Positions 23,801 through 35,399 of a stretch of DNA of 64,000 nt are shown here, in pieces. The stretch's first letter is position 1. Each line of letters opens with the position of its first letter. Where the stretch lies: NCBI RefSeq assembly GCF_033807715.1, contig NC_084607.1:16788941-16852940 (forward strand). The letters run 5' to 3'. The notes beneath the pieces are model-generated. The model saw only the letters and a program-made list of their open reading frames with translations. It ran no database searches and was not told the origin of the DNA. Both the position numbers and the translations under genes were made by a program. This DNA comes from Cololabis saira (taxonomy: Eukaryota; Chordata; Actinopteri; Beloniformes; Belonidae).

Positions 23801-26800
23801 TTTTAGGCCATGCAGTAGGACTGACCTGCAGGGACACGCATCAACAGAGCGGACTTGTTTAATGCTCTTATTGTGACGAGACGCTTCCCTCCACGGTTTG
23901 TTCCACCACCTTGGCACAAGCGCGTCTCTGGACAGGTTTGCTGTCTGCTGGCTGGCAGTCTTTGGCCATCTGTTTCCTCTGCTGCTGCGCACGGACGAGC
24001 ACCGAGGAGGTCGGGGACGGAACGGGACCGGTAAGACAAAGAGCTTTCACTCCGCACTGTTCCCTGTGCGCACACGTGAGATGCGCTGCCACTGGGAGAC
24101 ATAAAAAAAAAGAAAAACAAAAAAAAAAAGTTTGGATTTGAGTCGACTGATCGTTGGTGCGATGTTTTGTGGTGTTCTCCTCGCTTGATTTCAGACAGAC
24201 TGGAATAAATGAAAGCACTCCTGTAAAGTTTTATGTCCCCAACTGAAATATTAGCTGTACTTGAGGTTTGGAGAAGGAAGTATGGCTTTTGTCATTCATG
24301 CGTAATTGCGCACCGGCAGCATCATCTACGTAATCCTCTTTCTGTTCTTTCGTTTCAAGGGGAAATATTAACTTCTGATGAAATCCTTTATGTTTCAAAC
24401 TAATATAAAACACATATTGCACAGTCTGAATTTACCATCAGTCATTTTAAAAGGTACCCTTTCGAGTATAAATTTAATGATATATGTTATTGGATATTGT
24501 GAATTTTACTAAGAAAATGTGGGAATTAAATATTAATAACCCAGAAAAAAATCATTAACTTTTATTCATATTATATAACTTTGACACAGATATACAGATG
24601 AGTTCCACAGTTTCAAAGAAAAAGTATTTAATTATTAGAGTAATCCTTGTAAACATTCTCCAAAACTGACTTGAGGGACATGCATGTCACATGTGATAAA
24701 GCGTTGCAAAAGATTTGAGATGTCTTTTGCTCTAGTTTTTGTTTTGTTTTAAAGTGTCTGATCAATCGTGTGTGGAAAAGAATCACATAGTTGATTTAGA
24801 GACGTAGATAAATTGAAAAAAACCTTTTTGGAATTGTTTTTTTCTGCTAAATGGCCCAAGCTAATGAATGCATCAGTCTGTCTCACTGCCCTGATAAAAC
24901 GCACAGCTGCTTTGTGGGGTTCATTTGGGTTTGGGCTGTTTTGCCTGTGGATGTTGGATTGGGTTTCAGCATTTTATTTTATTTTAAATGGAGCAACAGG
25001 AGATGGTGTGTGAATGTATATGAATGTTTCATCCACTGACAATGGGACTTTTGGTTTTGGTACAGTGCACATTTCACTTGAAAATTACATTTTTCAGTTA
25101 TTGTCTGTTACACAACAATGTAAATTAAGCCAGTCACATCATTATTAAACACACAAATGATGTGATTGGGGAAAATACAGAAAAGAAAACCCTCACATTT
25201 GATTTGCATATCCTGCTTGGCGATATGAAATTTTCAACAATACAGGATGGTGATCAAAAGCAGTCTTGATTAGCTCTGCAAAGCATTTTTACTGTTTTCA
25301 ATCTACCCATTCACACACACACAGAATAACCAATTGTGCTTATTTCCGCCAGTATGCCTTCTTTTTAAGTGGAAAAACTCTATAAAGCTTAACTGGATTA
25401 TGAATTCATATCGAGCAAGCAGGAGGTTCTCAATAAGGAGGAACTGTTAGCAATGATTTTCTTAGTTTATTTTTGTAACTGCATGTATCTTTACGCTAAA
25501 GTGAGTAGGGCCTCGCTGCAGGATGTGACGAAGTGGCACTCAGGTGTAGACTGGAAAAATTTCACTCTGTGGAGGATCTTTCTCTGACACATTAGCGTAA
25601 CCTTAACGACTCGAGAATGGTAGGTGTAGTCGTGTTTTAAAAGGGACATTGTATTTAAAACAAAGCAACATTTTCTTTGCTTGAGCGCATATTTTTGGAT
25701 GTCTGAAGTGACTAGAACTGCAAATGAGCATAATTCAGTCACTTTGTGGCCACCTAGCTCTAAAAATATGTGGTGTAGGTGTAGGTTTTTTTAAGGGTGC
25801 ATGTGAGCATCTTTTTCCCCTCTCTGCACAGCACCCTGTCGGCAGGAGCTGTTACAACCTGACTGGTTAATCAACTGGAACTCATCCACTTTAGCTCAGT
25901 TAACACAAGTGAGCCATTTTGGCCTCGCTGTCTTTCTTGTGCTAATCTATGATGCTAACTAATGTTTATACTGATCATATGCTCATCGTTCTTCCTGTCG
26001 ATTCTACTGAAACAATACCTGAGCTGAAACAAGGACTGATGGAGCTCAGATCGAGCTCTCAGTGAACTGGCTCGGCCTTTGGTTCCACAGGGCTCCATCA
26101 TTGTCCTGTGATCCTAGCTAGCGTTACCTTACATTCACTGCAATCAACTTTACCCATCCATCCTCATTTCAGATGTGGGGACTGGAATAGTACTGCCAGA
26201 GCTGCAAGAAGAACCGGGGGAGCACTGATTGAGCACAATGGGTAGCCAATGCTTACATTAACAGATGAACGCCTTTAGGTCCTTGAAGACCCCCAATGCC
26301 TGCAGCTTCGCCAGGCTTCATCATCGGACCCTTTCAGGCCAAATCACAGCCACCTGCGAGTCAAGCCAGTCTGTCAAATTCAAAATTACAACATGTGAAA
26401 TAAGGCCCATGCACTGTTTAAATATGATTATTTTATGTGTTTCTTTGATTTGTTTAAGACATTTGTGTTTTCCGGCTTTGCGGGCAGCCACATGCGCGAC
26501 TATATGTTTTGATAATATTTCATGACGTCACCCCCTCGTCTTTGTGTGATAAAAGCCCACACACACGCCCTCCTGCATACTTATGAATGTGACCACATGA
26601 GCAGCAGAGGATGCTCAGTGTAAAATGTTTTTCTTTGAATCCGTCTTATTTTACATCGCGTTCAAAACTCAAATTATAACCCTAGAGGCACTATAAAAAG
26701 TTTGTAGCTTTTTAAAAAACGTTTTCTCTCACTCTCTCCCTCTCTCTCTGTCTTTTTCTAAAAAAAATTCTTCACTCTCTACAAAACACAGCCATTACAC

Positions 26801-29660
26801 CAACGTGCGGTTTGTTGAAACTGTGACTTTTGGATGTTGTTACACCACGTGCAGTCTTTTTGTTGGAAGTCTTGCTTAGGTTTCTTGGTTTTGTCGTTGG
26901 CAGCAGTGATCTGGAGTAACAAGAGACAAACCCAAAGCCCATCTGTCACTGCGCGATGTTACTTTTAGTACTTACTGTTTCCACTTCAGGAGGATGCCAA
27001 TAACAAAAGAAAGAAAGAAAGAAAGAAACACTTTGGCAGAATACTTTGAAGTGACTTTATTCTTCATGGATGACTCAGTGCTGAGGACACTGTCGCAGGC
27101 TCATTGACTGTAAGAGAGAATAAAGACGTGATGTAACTTTACAGTTTGTCCGCTTGAGGTCAGGTTCAACTGGACTCCGACCTTTCTGTTTCTGACCTTC
27201 TTGCCATCTTTCCCCTTGCTGTTTTCCTTGATGCTATCGTGACCTGCAGCACAGGTAGCAGCAAGATTCTGCCTTGCTCAGGACTGAATGTATATACATA
27301 CTTTTGGGGTTATTGGCTCCTCTGGCCCTGTATTTCTGCATCTCTCAGTGAATCTTACACTTGATTTCATCAGGCATTGAAATCACACACAGTGACCTTC
27401 AGTAGGTTCCAAAGTTTTGTGCTAAAATTGTGATGTGCTTGCTGATCTCTGTGCTGTTTGCCAGTTCAAACACGCAGCTCATTTCCTATTAGCTGATGGA
27501 AGCTCGATACTGGAAGATAGCATTGCTCTGTAACAGTCAAACTGAGCATCTCTGTCATATTGTACTGGGTTTTTGTACGCAGCAAACATTTGTATGTGAC
27601 AAGCCCTTTGGGATTTTTCACTGGATTGGATTTATTTTGTTAAATCTCCCCCCAAAATTCCCACCCTTTGTATCAGGTGTTGTTTAACAATTGGCTCCAA
27701 GAGGCTAGCTTGTTGCAGAGTGAAGTGATGGGGGAAGTGCACGCTGTGCAGAACTTTACATGACAGGTGAAATGAACAGAGACATTTATATTAAAAAGCA
27801 GTCCTACTACTAAAGATGGAGCGATGGCGTGATTGTACTCCTGCACCCCTGAGTGCAGGCCTGCATGGGTTGTTGACCCGTATGAGGCTGGAGGGGGCGA
27901 GCAGGCGAGTAGTGGACTTGCCAGTGGTCTGGGATTCTGACAGCTGCATGGCGCATGTCTCAGGGCATGCAGACTTGTCCTTTTGCTGTGGTGAGCACCC
28001 TCGCTCAGCCCCCCTGCCCGCTGGACTGGCACGGCTCACTGGAGGCGCGCCGCCCGAGGACAGAGGCAGATGCAGCCTGCTGCTCAGTGGGGCGCTTGGA
28101 GGTGACATTCGTGACCCTTGTGAGACCTGGTTTCATTTCAGCCTCTCCTCTAACCTTTATTCTCAAACAGGACTGGAGCGCTGACAAAAGAGAGGAGAAC
28201 GGGAGTCGGGTTTTTGCACGTACAGTAACGTCAGAAGGCAGAGTCTGTTCAGTGACCTGTTCAGCATCTGTGTTGATAATCATCTCATCTAATTTTGATT
28301 TGTTGTGAAATCATTATCCTCATTAACAGAAGGCAGCAGGACTCAGCCTCTCAGGCATACACCCGAATGTCTACGCTAACACACGCTCACACGTGTAATG
28401 ACTCACACTCACAGTGGCTCCAGTGTGCGTTCACTAACACAAACACATGCACGTACACAGTGGTGCATTGATGCTGCTGCTGAATGACGCCGCTCTGGGG
28501 ACGAACACTGGCTGAGTGTTTCCAACCAGGTACACCTCCTCAACCAGTCCGCACAACAACAAAAACTAAATGGGCCGCTTGTTTGGGTCCAACCGAACTC
28601 CCCAGGAAGGGCCGTGGCTGGATCATTTGATCAAAAACACACTATTACGGACCGTTTTCATGAATATTCAGATGTGGATGTATTTGGTGTTTTCCTTTTT
28701 TTTCTTCATTTATTTATGTAGGGATGGCTTTTTTTTTTTTTGGCAACGCCCTGCTTTACATACAGTCATATGCATTCACATCTGGCAGCTGGCAGCACAA
28801 CTGCAGCCTTTCAGTGGAGCTCTGTGGGACCTTGTGTGGGTTACTCGCTTAGCTCCAATTCATAACAGTCTTCAATATTGATGAACATAAGAGCTACTCA
28901 CTTGCTTTCAGTGTGTCTAGATCATTTATATTTGAGGTGACTAGTTTCTGAGTCAGGTGGTGTATAAGTTTAGTCTCTCGGTTTTATAATAGCATTATCT
29001 GAGAAGGATTTTTTCAGTCATGAAACTGCAGTGTTCAGATTTAAGCTTTATCTTTTTTTTCATACAGTTTCCTTGGACTTTGCTTAAATATTCTTAGCTC
29101 TAAATGAAACATCTCTGTCCTGCCTTTGGTGATAAACACCACAACAGTTCAGCCGTGTCTTTAAAGTTGTGTTGCTTGCAGCTGGTTTTAAGCTCTGTGC
29201 TGTCGGTCTTCTTTGAGGTTGTACTTCTATGAAAATATACTTTTTGCACACACATTACTATCAATCTCCCTGGAGACACTTTATTAGGTCATGACAGAGT
29301 ATGCAGAACGTGTCGCTATCGCTCACGCTACCACACACCAAACTGATGGAGAGATGACTCGACTGGCAGTTTTATTCTCATGTGCTTGTGTTTCCCATGT
29401 CACATGGCCGTTTTAGTGCTGATTCCTCTTTCAGGCACAGTCTTTTAGCAATGTATGCATTGAAGTTGATCAAGTTGTTACAACACTGAACCATGGATGG
29501 AAACATTCAGCTAGTAATTGACAGACAAGTTAACATTGCACTCTAATACATTTGTTGATTTAGGCTCTATTAAACTTCCATTATTCTGTTTTGTTCATGT
29601 TTTTAATGGCTCACAATGCTTTACTTATTTTATTTGAACTGCTTTTGCAGTTATTCAGAT
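20816..29660. other. long unassigned stretch
   Basis: About 8.8 kb with no supported gene. Open frames of 100-154 codons occur (minus strand 22505-22969, 23868-24218 and 27673-28032; plus strand 27816-28184), but several overlap in competing frames and none shows a domain. The interval 23870-24030 is locally GC- and CpG-rich and ends at a GTAAGA donor-like site, but its open frame has no ATG. The interval 27820-28130 is also GC-rich. A (GAAA)n run lies at 27006-27028. Confidence 0.5.
27006..27028. repeat. (GAAA)n microsatellite
   Basis: About 5-6 exact tetranucleotide units can be read directly. Confidence 0.9.
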
Positions 29661-29669
29661 GCTTTTATA

Positions 29670-29790
29670 TAAAGTGACTTACAAATGAGGCACAATGATC
29701 AAGCTACACTAAATGCTAAGTCAATTAAATACATTCAAAAAGAGAAAGATATAAAAGTGCAAAGTGAACCTGTGGAGGAAGTTCATGTAG
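29670..29790 (+). repeat. possible dispersed repeat fragment
   Basis: The string GCTTTTATATAAAGTGACTT followed by ACAAATGAGGCACAATGATC matches, from memory, a widespread fish repeat (typically GCTTTTATCCAAAGCGACTT followed by ACAAATGAGG). The boundaries are unclear. Confidence 0.45.
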
Positions 29791-29988
29791 AAAAGATCAG
29801 TAGATGTGAGTTTAGTTGGGACAAGACTGCAGTGTGGAGTATCAGGGATGTGTAGTATCTCTGATGGTGGACGGTGGGAGGGGGCTTCCTTTTTGTCCAC
29901 ACTTAGCAGTCATTCATGGCTCCTCGTAGTTGTTTGTGTGCGGCATAAGCCATAGCCAGGACTTCGACCGGCCACCTTGTGTGTGAAG

Positions 29989-31256
29989 TAGGGCTGGGCG
30001 ATATATCGAGGATAGCCGATGTATCTCGGCTTCTACTCTGTGCGAAGTACAAAATGACTCTATCGTGCATATTCGAGTATAAATTTTCATGCATTTTGCT
30101 TTTAGTCGCGGGCATTAAATGACAGACTTTTCTCACTCTCTCATCTTGTCTCTCCTTCTCTGAGACATAAAACAAGCGCACCCTGTTACACATGTCAGTC
30201 ACGTGCTGTCGTGTGTGCATTATCATTGGCCCCCGACCAGCTGCTGGTGTCAGCGCTGCTGTCCGGGACCAGCGCTCACTTCCCCGCTTTAACTTTACTT
30301 TAACTTTCCTAAACTCGGCCTGTTTGCGCCGTGAGCTCATCTGCGCGGTTGCTACGCGCGGCGGACTCTTTTCAAAGCTAACCGGCTTAGTAAAGACGGG
30401 AGGGGATGTTTTCCCCTCGCACGGCTCTCTCCGAGCCGAGGAGCCGCTCAGCGCGACACGCGCAGCCGAGCCTTTAGGCTGATTTATGGTCCCGCGTTAC
30501 ACCAACGCAGAGCCTACGCCGTAAGTGTGCGTCGCCGCGTACCCTACGCCGTAGGCTACGCCGTAGGTTCTGCGTCGATTTAACGCGGAACCATAATTCA
30601 GACTTTTCTCTTCCAGAACTGAGAAACGTCACCTAGTGTTGCTTAAATGTGGCCACATGAAATTAATCACTATCATTGAAACAAAGTCAAACAAGACTAT
30701 ATGAGGTCATATTTCTAACAATAAGTGAAAGTGATGCAAAGTAAAGGAGGAGAGGATGAAACATTGCAGTCCCTGCACCTACAATTTAATATAATAATAA
30801 TAATAATAATAATTTAATATAAAAGTGCTCTAAGGGGCCCTTTATTCATCCTAGTAAAACCAGGTAAAACCAGGTGAAACCTGGTCATCCTGAAACCAGG
30901 ACCAGAACATGTTCTTAGCAGATGTTCTTCAGACGGGGAGTCAGAGATGCAACGTGCACTTTTGAAATTACACTTTTTATGTTTGTGCCACTCACTGCTT
31001 AGTAACTGTTTAATAAATACATTTTTGGTAAATTTGACTTATTCCCCCTTTTTGTATGAAAGTTTAAAATGAGCATATATTAATGCAGTATGAACAAGAA
31101 TGTTTTAATGTAGATATAGAATCATCATACTGGTGTGATTGTAGGCATCAAAGTGTTAATTCAAGGCTAAGGCAAAATATCGAGATATATATCGTGTATC
31201 GTGACATGGCCTAAAAATATCGAGATATTAATAAAAGGCCATATCGCCCAGCCCTA
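29989..31256 (+). mobile_element. hAT-like element, TAGGGCTGGGCGATAT termini (1,268 bp), copy 1
   Basis: The left end is TAGGGCTGGGCGATATATCG and the right end is CATATCGCCCAGCCCTA, which are inverted repeats. The exact 8-bp duplication GTGTGAAG flanks it at 29981-29988 and 31257-31264. The interior from about 30190 to 30600 is markedly CpG-rich compared with everything around it. It contains a compact inverted-repeat unit at 30479-30601 and an (ATA)n run near 30789. No transposase motif is visible in the open frames at 29903-30340 (minus) or 30192-30482 (plus), so this is probably a non-autonomous copy with captured or rearranged interior. A shorter copy lies at 42102-42735. Confidence 0.93.
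30479..30601. repeat. CpG-rich inverted-repeat unit nested in the hAT-like element
   Basis: The left side reads CTGATTTATGGTCCCGCGTT and the right side reads AACGCGGAACCATAATTCAG, so the ends are inverted repeats of about 20 bp with few mismatches. Between them are repeats of CTACGCCGTA. This looks like a separate small MITE known from many fish, but no target duplication is evident, so independent insertion is not proven. Confidence 0.65.
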
Positions 31257-31264
31257 GTGTGAAG

Positions 31265-32167
31265 ACTGTGGATCAACAGAGAAACATGAGGTAGGACGTC
31301 TTGGTCATCAGCTGTCTCCATCGCTAGTCCTCTTGACCTGGTCTTGTCTCTGGACTCACAGGGTGTGAGTCACAGGGTGCTTAAAGTGTGAGTCAACATA
31401 CTGACTTTATTAGGAAAACCATAATTCTCTTAAATGACATCAAACAGGAACATACTTATGAAGTATTTAATTTTGGTAATGTTTAATGTACATTTTTGAA
31501 AGGGATGACTGCCATTTGGTAATGTTCATGTCAAAGGTCAAATATTTGACCTTTGACCTTTACACAGCAGTGCATTGATCTGTTATAGATGGAAGGAACA
31601 TACATTTTTCATATAATTTGTGTATTTTTTCAGTAAATAGTTTCAAAAAGGTCTCGTGCCATTGACAAGAATGGTCATAAAAAGGAATTTTAATAATTAC
31701 ATTTTTTTATTTTTTTATTTTATGCCTAAAAGACTCACATTTATGCCTTTTAAAAAAAAAGATCCCCCTTGATTTATTATGCCAACATCTTGCTGGTAAT
31801 TTGTGAGGCATTCCTGAAAAGCCCCTTTGAAGTTTGCCCTTAAAATACAATATTTGGTCACTGTCGTGTATTTAACTCAAATATGAGTTGGGGGTAACTC
31901 TGACAAATACATAAGACTGATTCAGAAACATCTAAGTATTTGCTCTGAAGTTATGATTCCTCAGTTAACTCAAGTCTTAAAAGCACCAGTAGCTCAATGT
32001 TTGACAAAATGATGCTGCTTTTATTGGGGATCTGCACACACAATAACTTAAAATGCATTCTGAATTTAACTAAAGCTTGCCAACTCCATTAACTAAATAA
32101 GCTATGTGTATTGGCAGAGTGTGCAAATGACAAAGTGCTTTCATGCTCTGTTTTATCCTCTGCACAG
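31265..32167. other. unassigned stretch containing a palindrome
   Basis: No gene is recognised. A perfect 28-bp palindrome at 31530-31557 is described separately. The rest is AT-rich and featureless to my eye. Confidence 0.5.
31530..31562. promoter_or_regulatory. perfect palindrome with AGGTCA half-sites (possible nuclear-receptor site)
   Basis: Positions 31530-31557 are an exact 28-bp palindrome: GTCAAAGGTCAAAT followed by its reverse complement. Each arm carries an AGGTCA half-site, giving an inverted pair with a 6-bp spacer. The right side extends to TGACCTTTGACCTT, a perfect direct repeat with 1-bp spacing (DR1) read on the minus strand; the left side has an imperfect DR1. DR1 sites are bound by HNF4, RXR:PPAR and COUP-TF receptors. 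Binding here is inference; no promoter is identified nearby. Confidence 0.35.
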
Positions 32168-32415
32168 CAAAAAGCTCCACTCCCACCTCCAGCAGCTCCA
32201 GATATCAGCCATCAGATTCATTACAGCCCACGGGAGGTACCAAAGCTTCCTCCACGCCACCAAGCCAACAGCCCCATCTCTCATTGATCAGTCTGGAAAG
32301 ATGCCTAATCCATGCTGATCACAGTATCCTCCGCTATCTGGACAGTTGGATCTCAGGCACACGTTCCGCTTTTCCCGCGTCTCTTATTGAACCATGTTGG
32401 TTGCAAGGAAAGGAA
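32168..32415 (+). other. candidate coding exon, unidentified
   Basis: A good acceptor (TGTTTTATCCTCTGCACAG) precedes 32168, and a donor-like GTAAGA begins at 32416. Between them one frame is open for all 82 codons (248 nt; entering in phase 1 and leaving in phase 0). It encodes a Ser/Thr/Pro-rich segment (STPTSSSSRYQPSDS) and then a less biased part (LRYLDSWISG). I recognise no domain and see no partner exon nearby. A second frame is open for part of the same interval, so chance is possible. Confidence 0.25.
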
Positions 32416-32776
32416 GTAAGATATTGATCGGTGAAACTCAGGTCGCCTCACATTGTCTGATGGCTCTGGCGAAGTGAAGATGGGCGATTCACGTAGCAGT
32501 TGGACTCTTTCATCCGTGTGCCGTCTCCTCACAATGATCCAGGGCTTAGCAAGTCAAATAGAGGCGGTCTGGACTTTGATTAAAAATCAGATTATCACTC
32601 TCTTGCTGCATATGTGGGCTAAGCAGCTTTGGAAAGTAAGACTGTTTATCCTGTCCACTGTCTCCGGGTGCTTTCACAGCAGTCATTTTTGAGTCTTCTG
32701 TTCACCTTTTTCCAACAGTACCTTCCTCTCTCCATTTTCTCATTTGTAGCTGAGGGGAACTTTCATTTTCCTCTGC

Positions 32777-32807
<31 letters not shown>

Positions 32808-33016
32808 ATGCTCTGCTTGAGGCCTCTTATCATCTGTGTCAAACCGGTGGGCTGAGAGTGGATCAGGAAAGCAAGGCCAACGCTCTGCTCTTCAAGATCC
32901 CACATTAACTCCACTTCCTCCAGTTTAAAATCCTTCTTAGCCCTTCAGCCCACAGCTGACGCAAACATTGACTCACTGATCCACTCAATCCTTTCTGCCA
33001 ACAGCACGGATTCACC
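32416..33016. other. unassigned stretch with a (GT)n run
   Basis: A (GT)n microsatellite spans 32777-32803. Nothing else is supported. Confidence 0.5.
32777..32803. repeat. (GT)n microsatellite, 27 bp
   Basis: About 13 uninterrupted dinucleotide units can be read directly. Confidence 0.95.
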
Positions 33017-33032
33017 GTCCCTCTCCATTTCT

Positions 33033-33905
33033 TTCTTTTTTTTTTAACATGTTTCTTTATTGGGTAATCCATGTAAATTATATTACACAGTAAACATTTC
33101 TTTTAAAGGGTTCGACAGAATACCCCGTTTTATATTTTACCATACACACTCAAAAAAATAAATAAATAACTAAATAACTAAATAGAATAAAAAATAAATA
33201 AATAAATAAATAAGGACACAAGACTTAACATAACAAACACCCCAAAACACACACACTGCAAAATACGTAATTATAAACAGGTCCCAAAGTAAGTACCGAT
33301 TACCAATCAGACTCTGACTGAAGACAATAATAATAGGAAAAATAAAGTAATAAACTAAAATACAGGACACGCAAAACAGCAGCAACAAAAAAAATTAAAA
33401 AATAAAAATAAATTAAAAAAACAAAATAAGATAAATAAATAAAAATTAAAATAAACTGACGTAAGAGGAACCCTAAAAAAAAAAAGAGACATGGTTAGCA
33501 ATATCATACTTCTCTGTAATTAAGTTAAATCAGATTAAATTAATCTTCCAAGGATGCCAAAGAATTAACAAAAGAAAGAATAGGTTCCCAAATATAAGAG
33601 AACTTATCAGAGCCATACCGTATTTAATTTTCTCTAAATATAAAAATGACATCAGGTCTTTCAACCAAGAATTGGGAGATGGAGGTTTTTGGTCCTTCCA
33701 TTGAAGTAGAATACGTCTTCAAGCTACAAGAGAGGAAAAAGCAATTATATTGATCTCCTTCTTAGTAAAACTATTAAAATCTTCAGGTACACCAAAAATA
33801 GAAATTAAAGGGCTAGAATCCACCAGTTTATTAAGGGCTTTTGAGAGAGTATTATAGAAAGATGACCAAAATGAACATAGCTTTGGGCAGGAAAAGAACA
33901 TATGT
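33033..33905 (-). mobile_element. 5'-truncated L1-clade LINE (873 bp)
   Basis: The element is on the minus strand: its poly(A) tail appears as the T-run at about 33034-33046. A 16-bp duplication (GTCCCTCTCCATTTCT) flanks it at 33017-33032 and 33906-33921, as expected for target-primed reverse transcription. From 33905 down, the minus strand encodes the end of the L1 second reading frame: MFFSCPKLCSFWSSF, then EINIIAFSSLVARRRILLQW and PPSPNSWLKD. A 3' untranslated region with several A-rich and (AAAT)n tracts follows. It lacks the endonuclease and almost all of the reverse transcriptase, so it is a dead-on-arrival copy. The fairly clean frame and intact duplication suggest a recent insertion. 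Confidence 0.93.
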
Positions 33906-33921
33906 GTCCCTCTCCATTTCT

Positions 33922-34840
33922 AACCTGTTTGCCGTCTCATTGTCTCCATGGTGCTTCCGTCATATCCGTCGAGTTGACCTGCAAAGGCGACATAAAAGAC
34001 TCATCGATCTTCTTCATTTTAAATGGAAAAGTCTAACTTTTTCTTCACCCTGTTTGTTATTCTGACTCTTCATGAACGGTTTCTGAAGGAAATGAGTCAA
34101 ACTCACAAATAAACTACACTTTTACAGGGTTAGTTATCAGCTTGACTTTGTCCCTCCCAAGCTCACCTCAGGACATCGCAAACTCATACGGGCCTGACAG
34201 ACCCTATAATTGAACCATATATTTTTCCTGCTCAGTACAAAGAGGAAGGGGCATTTCTCAGCGCAGCGCTCCTGGGAGCATTTCTGCTGACAACACAGGG
34301 AGGGCTGGGGTTGGGTTAACAATTGCAATGAAGCTGCTGTCAGAGAGTGGGCACGGTGAAAGATAAACAGAGAGGAGGACTGGAGGAATCTTCTCCCGGG
34401 TAGAACCAGCTTTTTTTCTTTTTTTTCCTCACCTAAAGCAAGAGAGGAGAAGACAGGCACCGAATTTAAAAGGTTTCCTGAAAGCAGCATCCAATAGACT
34501 GCTTGTTCTCAGTAGGTTGTTTTATTTTTTTAGGGGGGGGCTAAGAAAAATACCTCATAGGGATGTGTTCGTTATGATAATGGATATGAAATGCTGTTTT
34601 GGCAGTGTTGCCATGATGTAAAGTGTAGGTCTGTGAGGTTGTTTCTTCGTTTTTATGCACGACATAATGACGTAAAGGACCCACTTGTTGGAAGAGACAA
34701 CCAGGATGGGAGTCCAAAGTTACTTTGGATAGAAGATGCTCCTTAAAGTAATCAAATAAAATGTGTTTCTCTAACACCTTACCTTGGCACTGATTTGTGC
34801 ATTTTTGCTCTTAAGGAGCTCATGGACTTATACAATCGAT
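33922..34840. other. unassigned non-coding stretch
   Basis: No gene is supported. A G8 run with T-rich context lies near 34525-34545. A 17-base string (GGAGTCCAAAGTTACTT) near 34710 nearly recurs at about 52787, too short to define a repeat. Confidence 0.45.
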
Positions 34841-35100
34841 TAGATTGGATTAGATTAGAGCTTTATATGTCACTGAGCCAGTGTCCTGTCACAGTGAAAT
34901 TACTGCCAGTACAACCCATCAAGAGAACAGATGACAACATATGACTTGGCCACACTGGTGCAACTAGCTGAGAAAGGATGACACTGGGATAATGGAGGGA
35001 AAAAAGGCATCTTCACACTGTGTATAAATACACACTGTGAAAGTGCAAAAAACACCTCGGCACCAGAAAAGAGACGTACTCATAACAATTTTAACAACAT
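34838..35100 (-). repeat. possible LINE 3'-end fragment
   Basis: The opening GATTGGATTAGATTAGAGC followed by TTTATATGTCACTGAG and GTGAAATTACTG resembles a widespread fish retroelement tail beginning ATTAGATTAGATT with TTTATTGTCATTG. Downstream words such as AAGTGCAAAAAACACC fit the same family. The right boundary is a guess and no duplication was found. Confidence 0.4.
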
Positions 35101-35399
35101 CAATATCGAAGACTTGCATGTGTGGAGGGGGTTAGGGTGGAGGGGGGAGGGGGTTCCAAGTGAGCACCGCAGCCTTCATGGCGCATCTCTCCAACCTGGT
35201 GGTTGTGTTAGGAGCGGTGGAACGGGAGGAGCCAGGGAATGCGTTGAATAATGAGGGAAGTGTATTTATTATTATGTGCATGTGTGTGTGTGCGTGTTTG
35301 TATGAGTGGTAAGTCTGAACTAAGTTCCAGAGCTACTCCTCAGCCATTGTCCATGATGTTATCAGCCAGCTCGGTTTAGTTCTGATACAGGTCCACAGG

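Noticed and set aside
23898..24141. Signal-peptide-like frame (LLSAGWQSLAICFLCCCA)
   Set aside because: There is no ATG in frame after the upstream stop, so a secreted protein start here is not supported.
27816..28184. 122-codon open frame in a GC-rich patch
   Set aside because: Three other long frames overlap it on both strands and no domain is visible; GC-rich sequence has fewer stops by chance.
34700..34730. Shared string with about 52787 (GGAGTCCAAAGTTA)
   Set aside because: The similarity is under 20 bases and does not extend, so no repeat can be defined.
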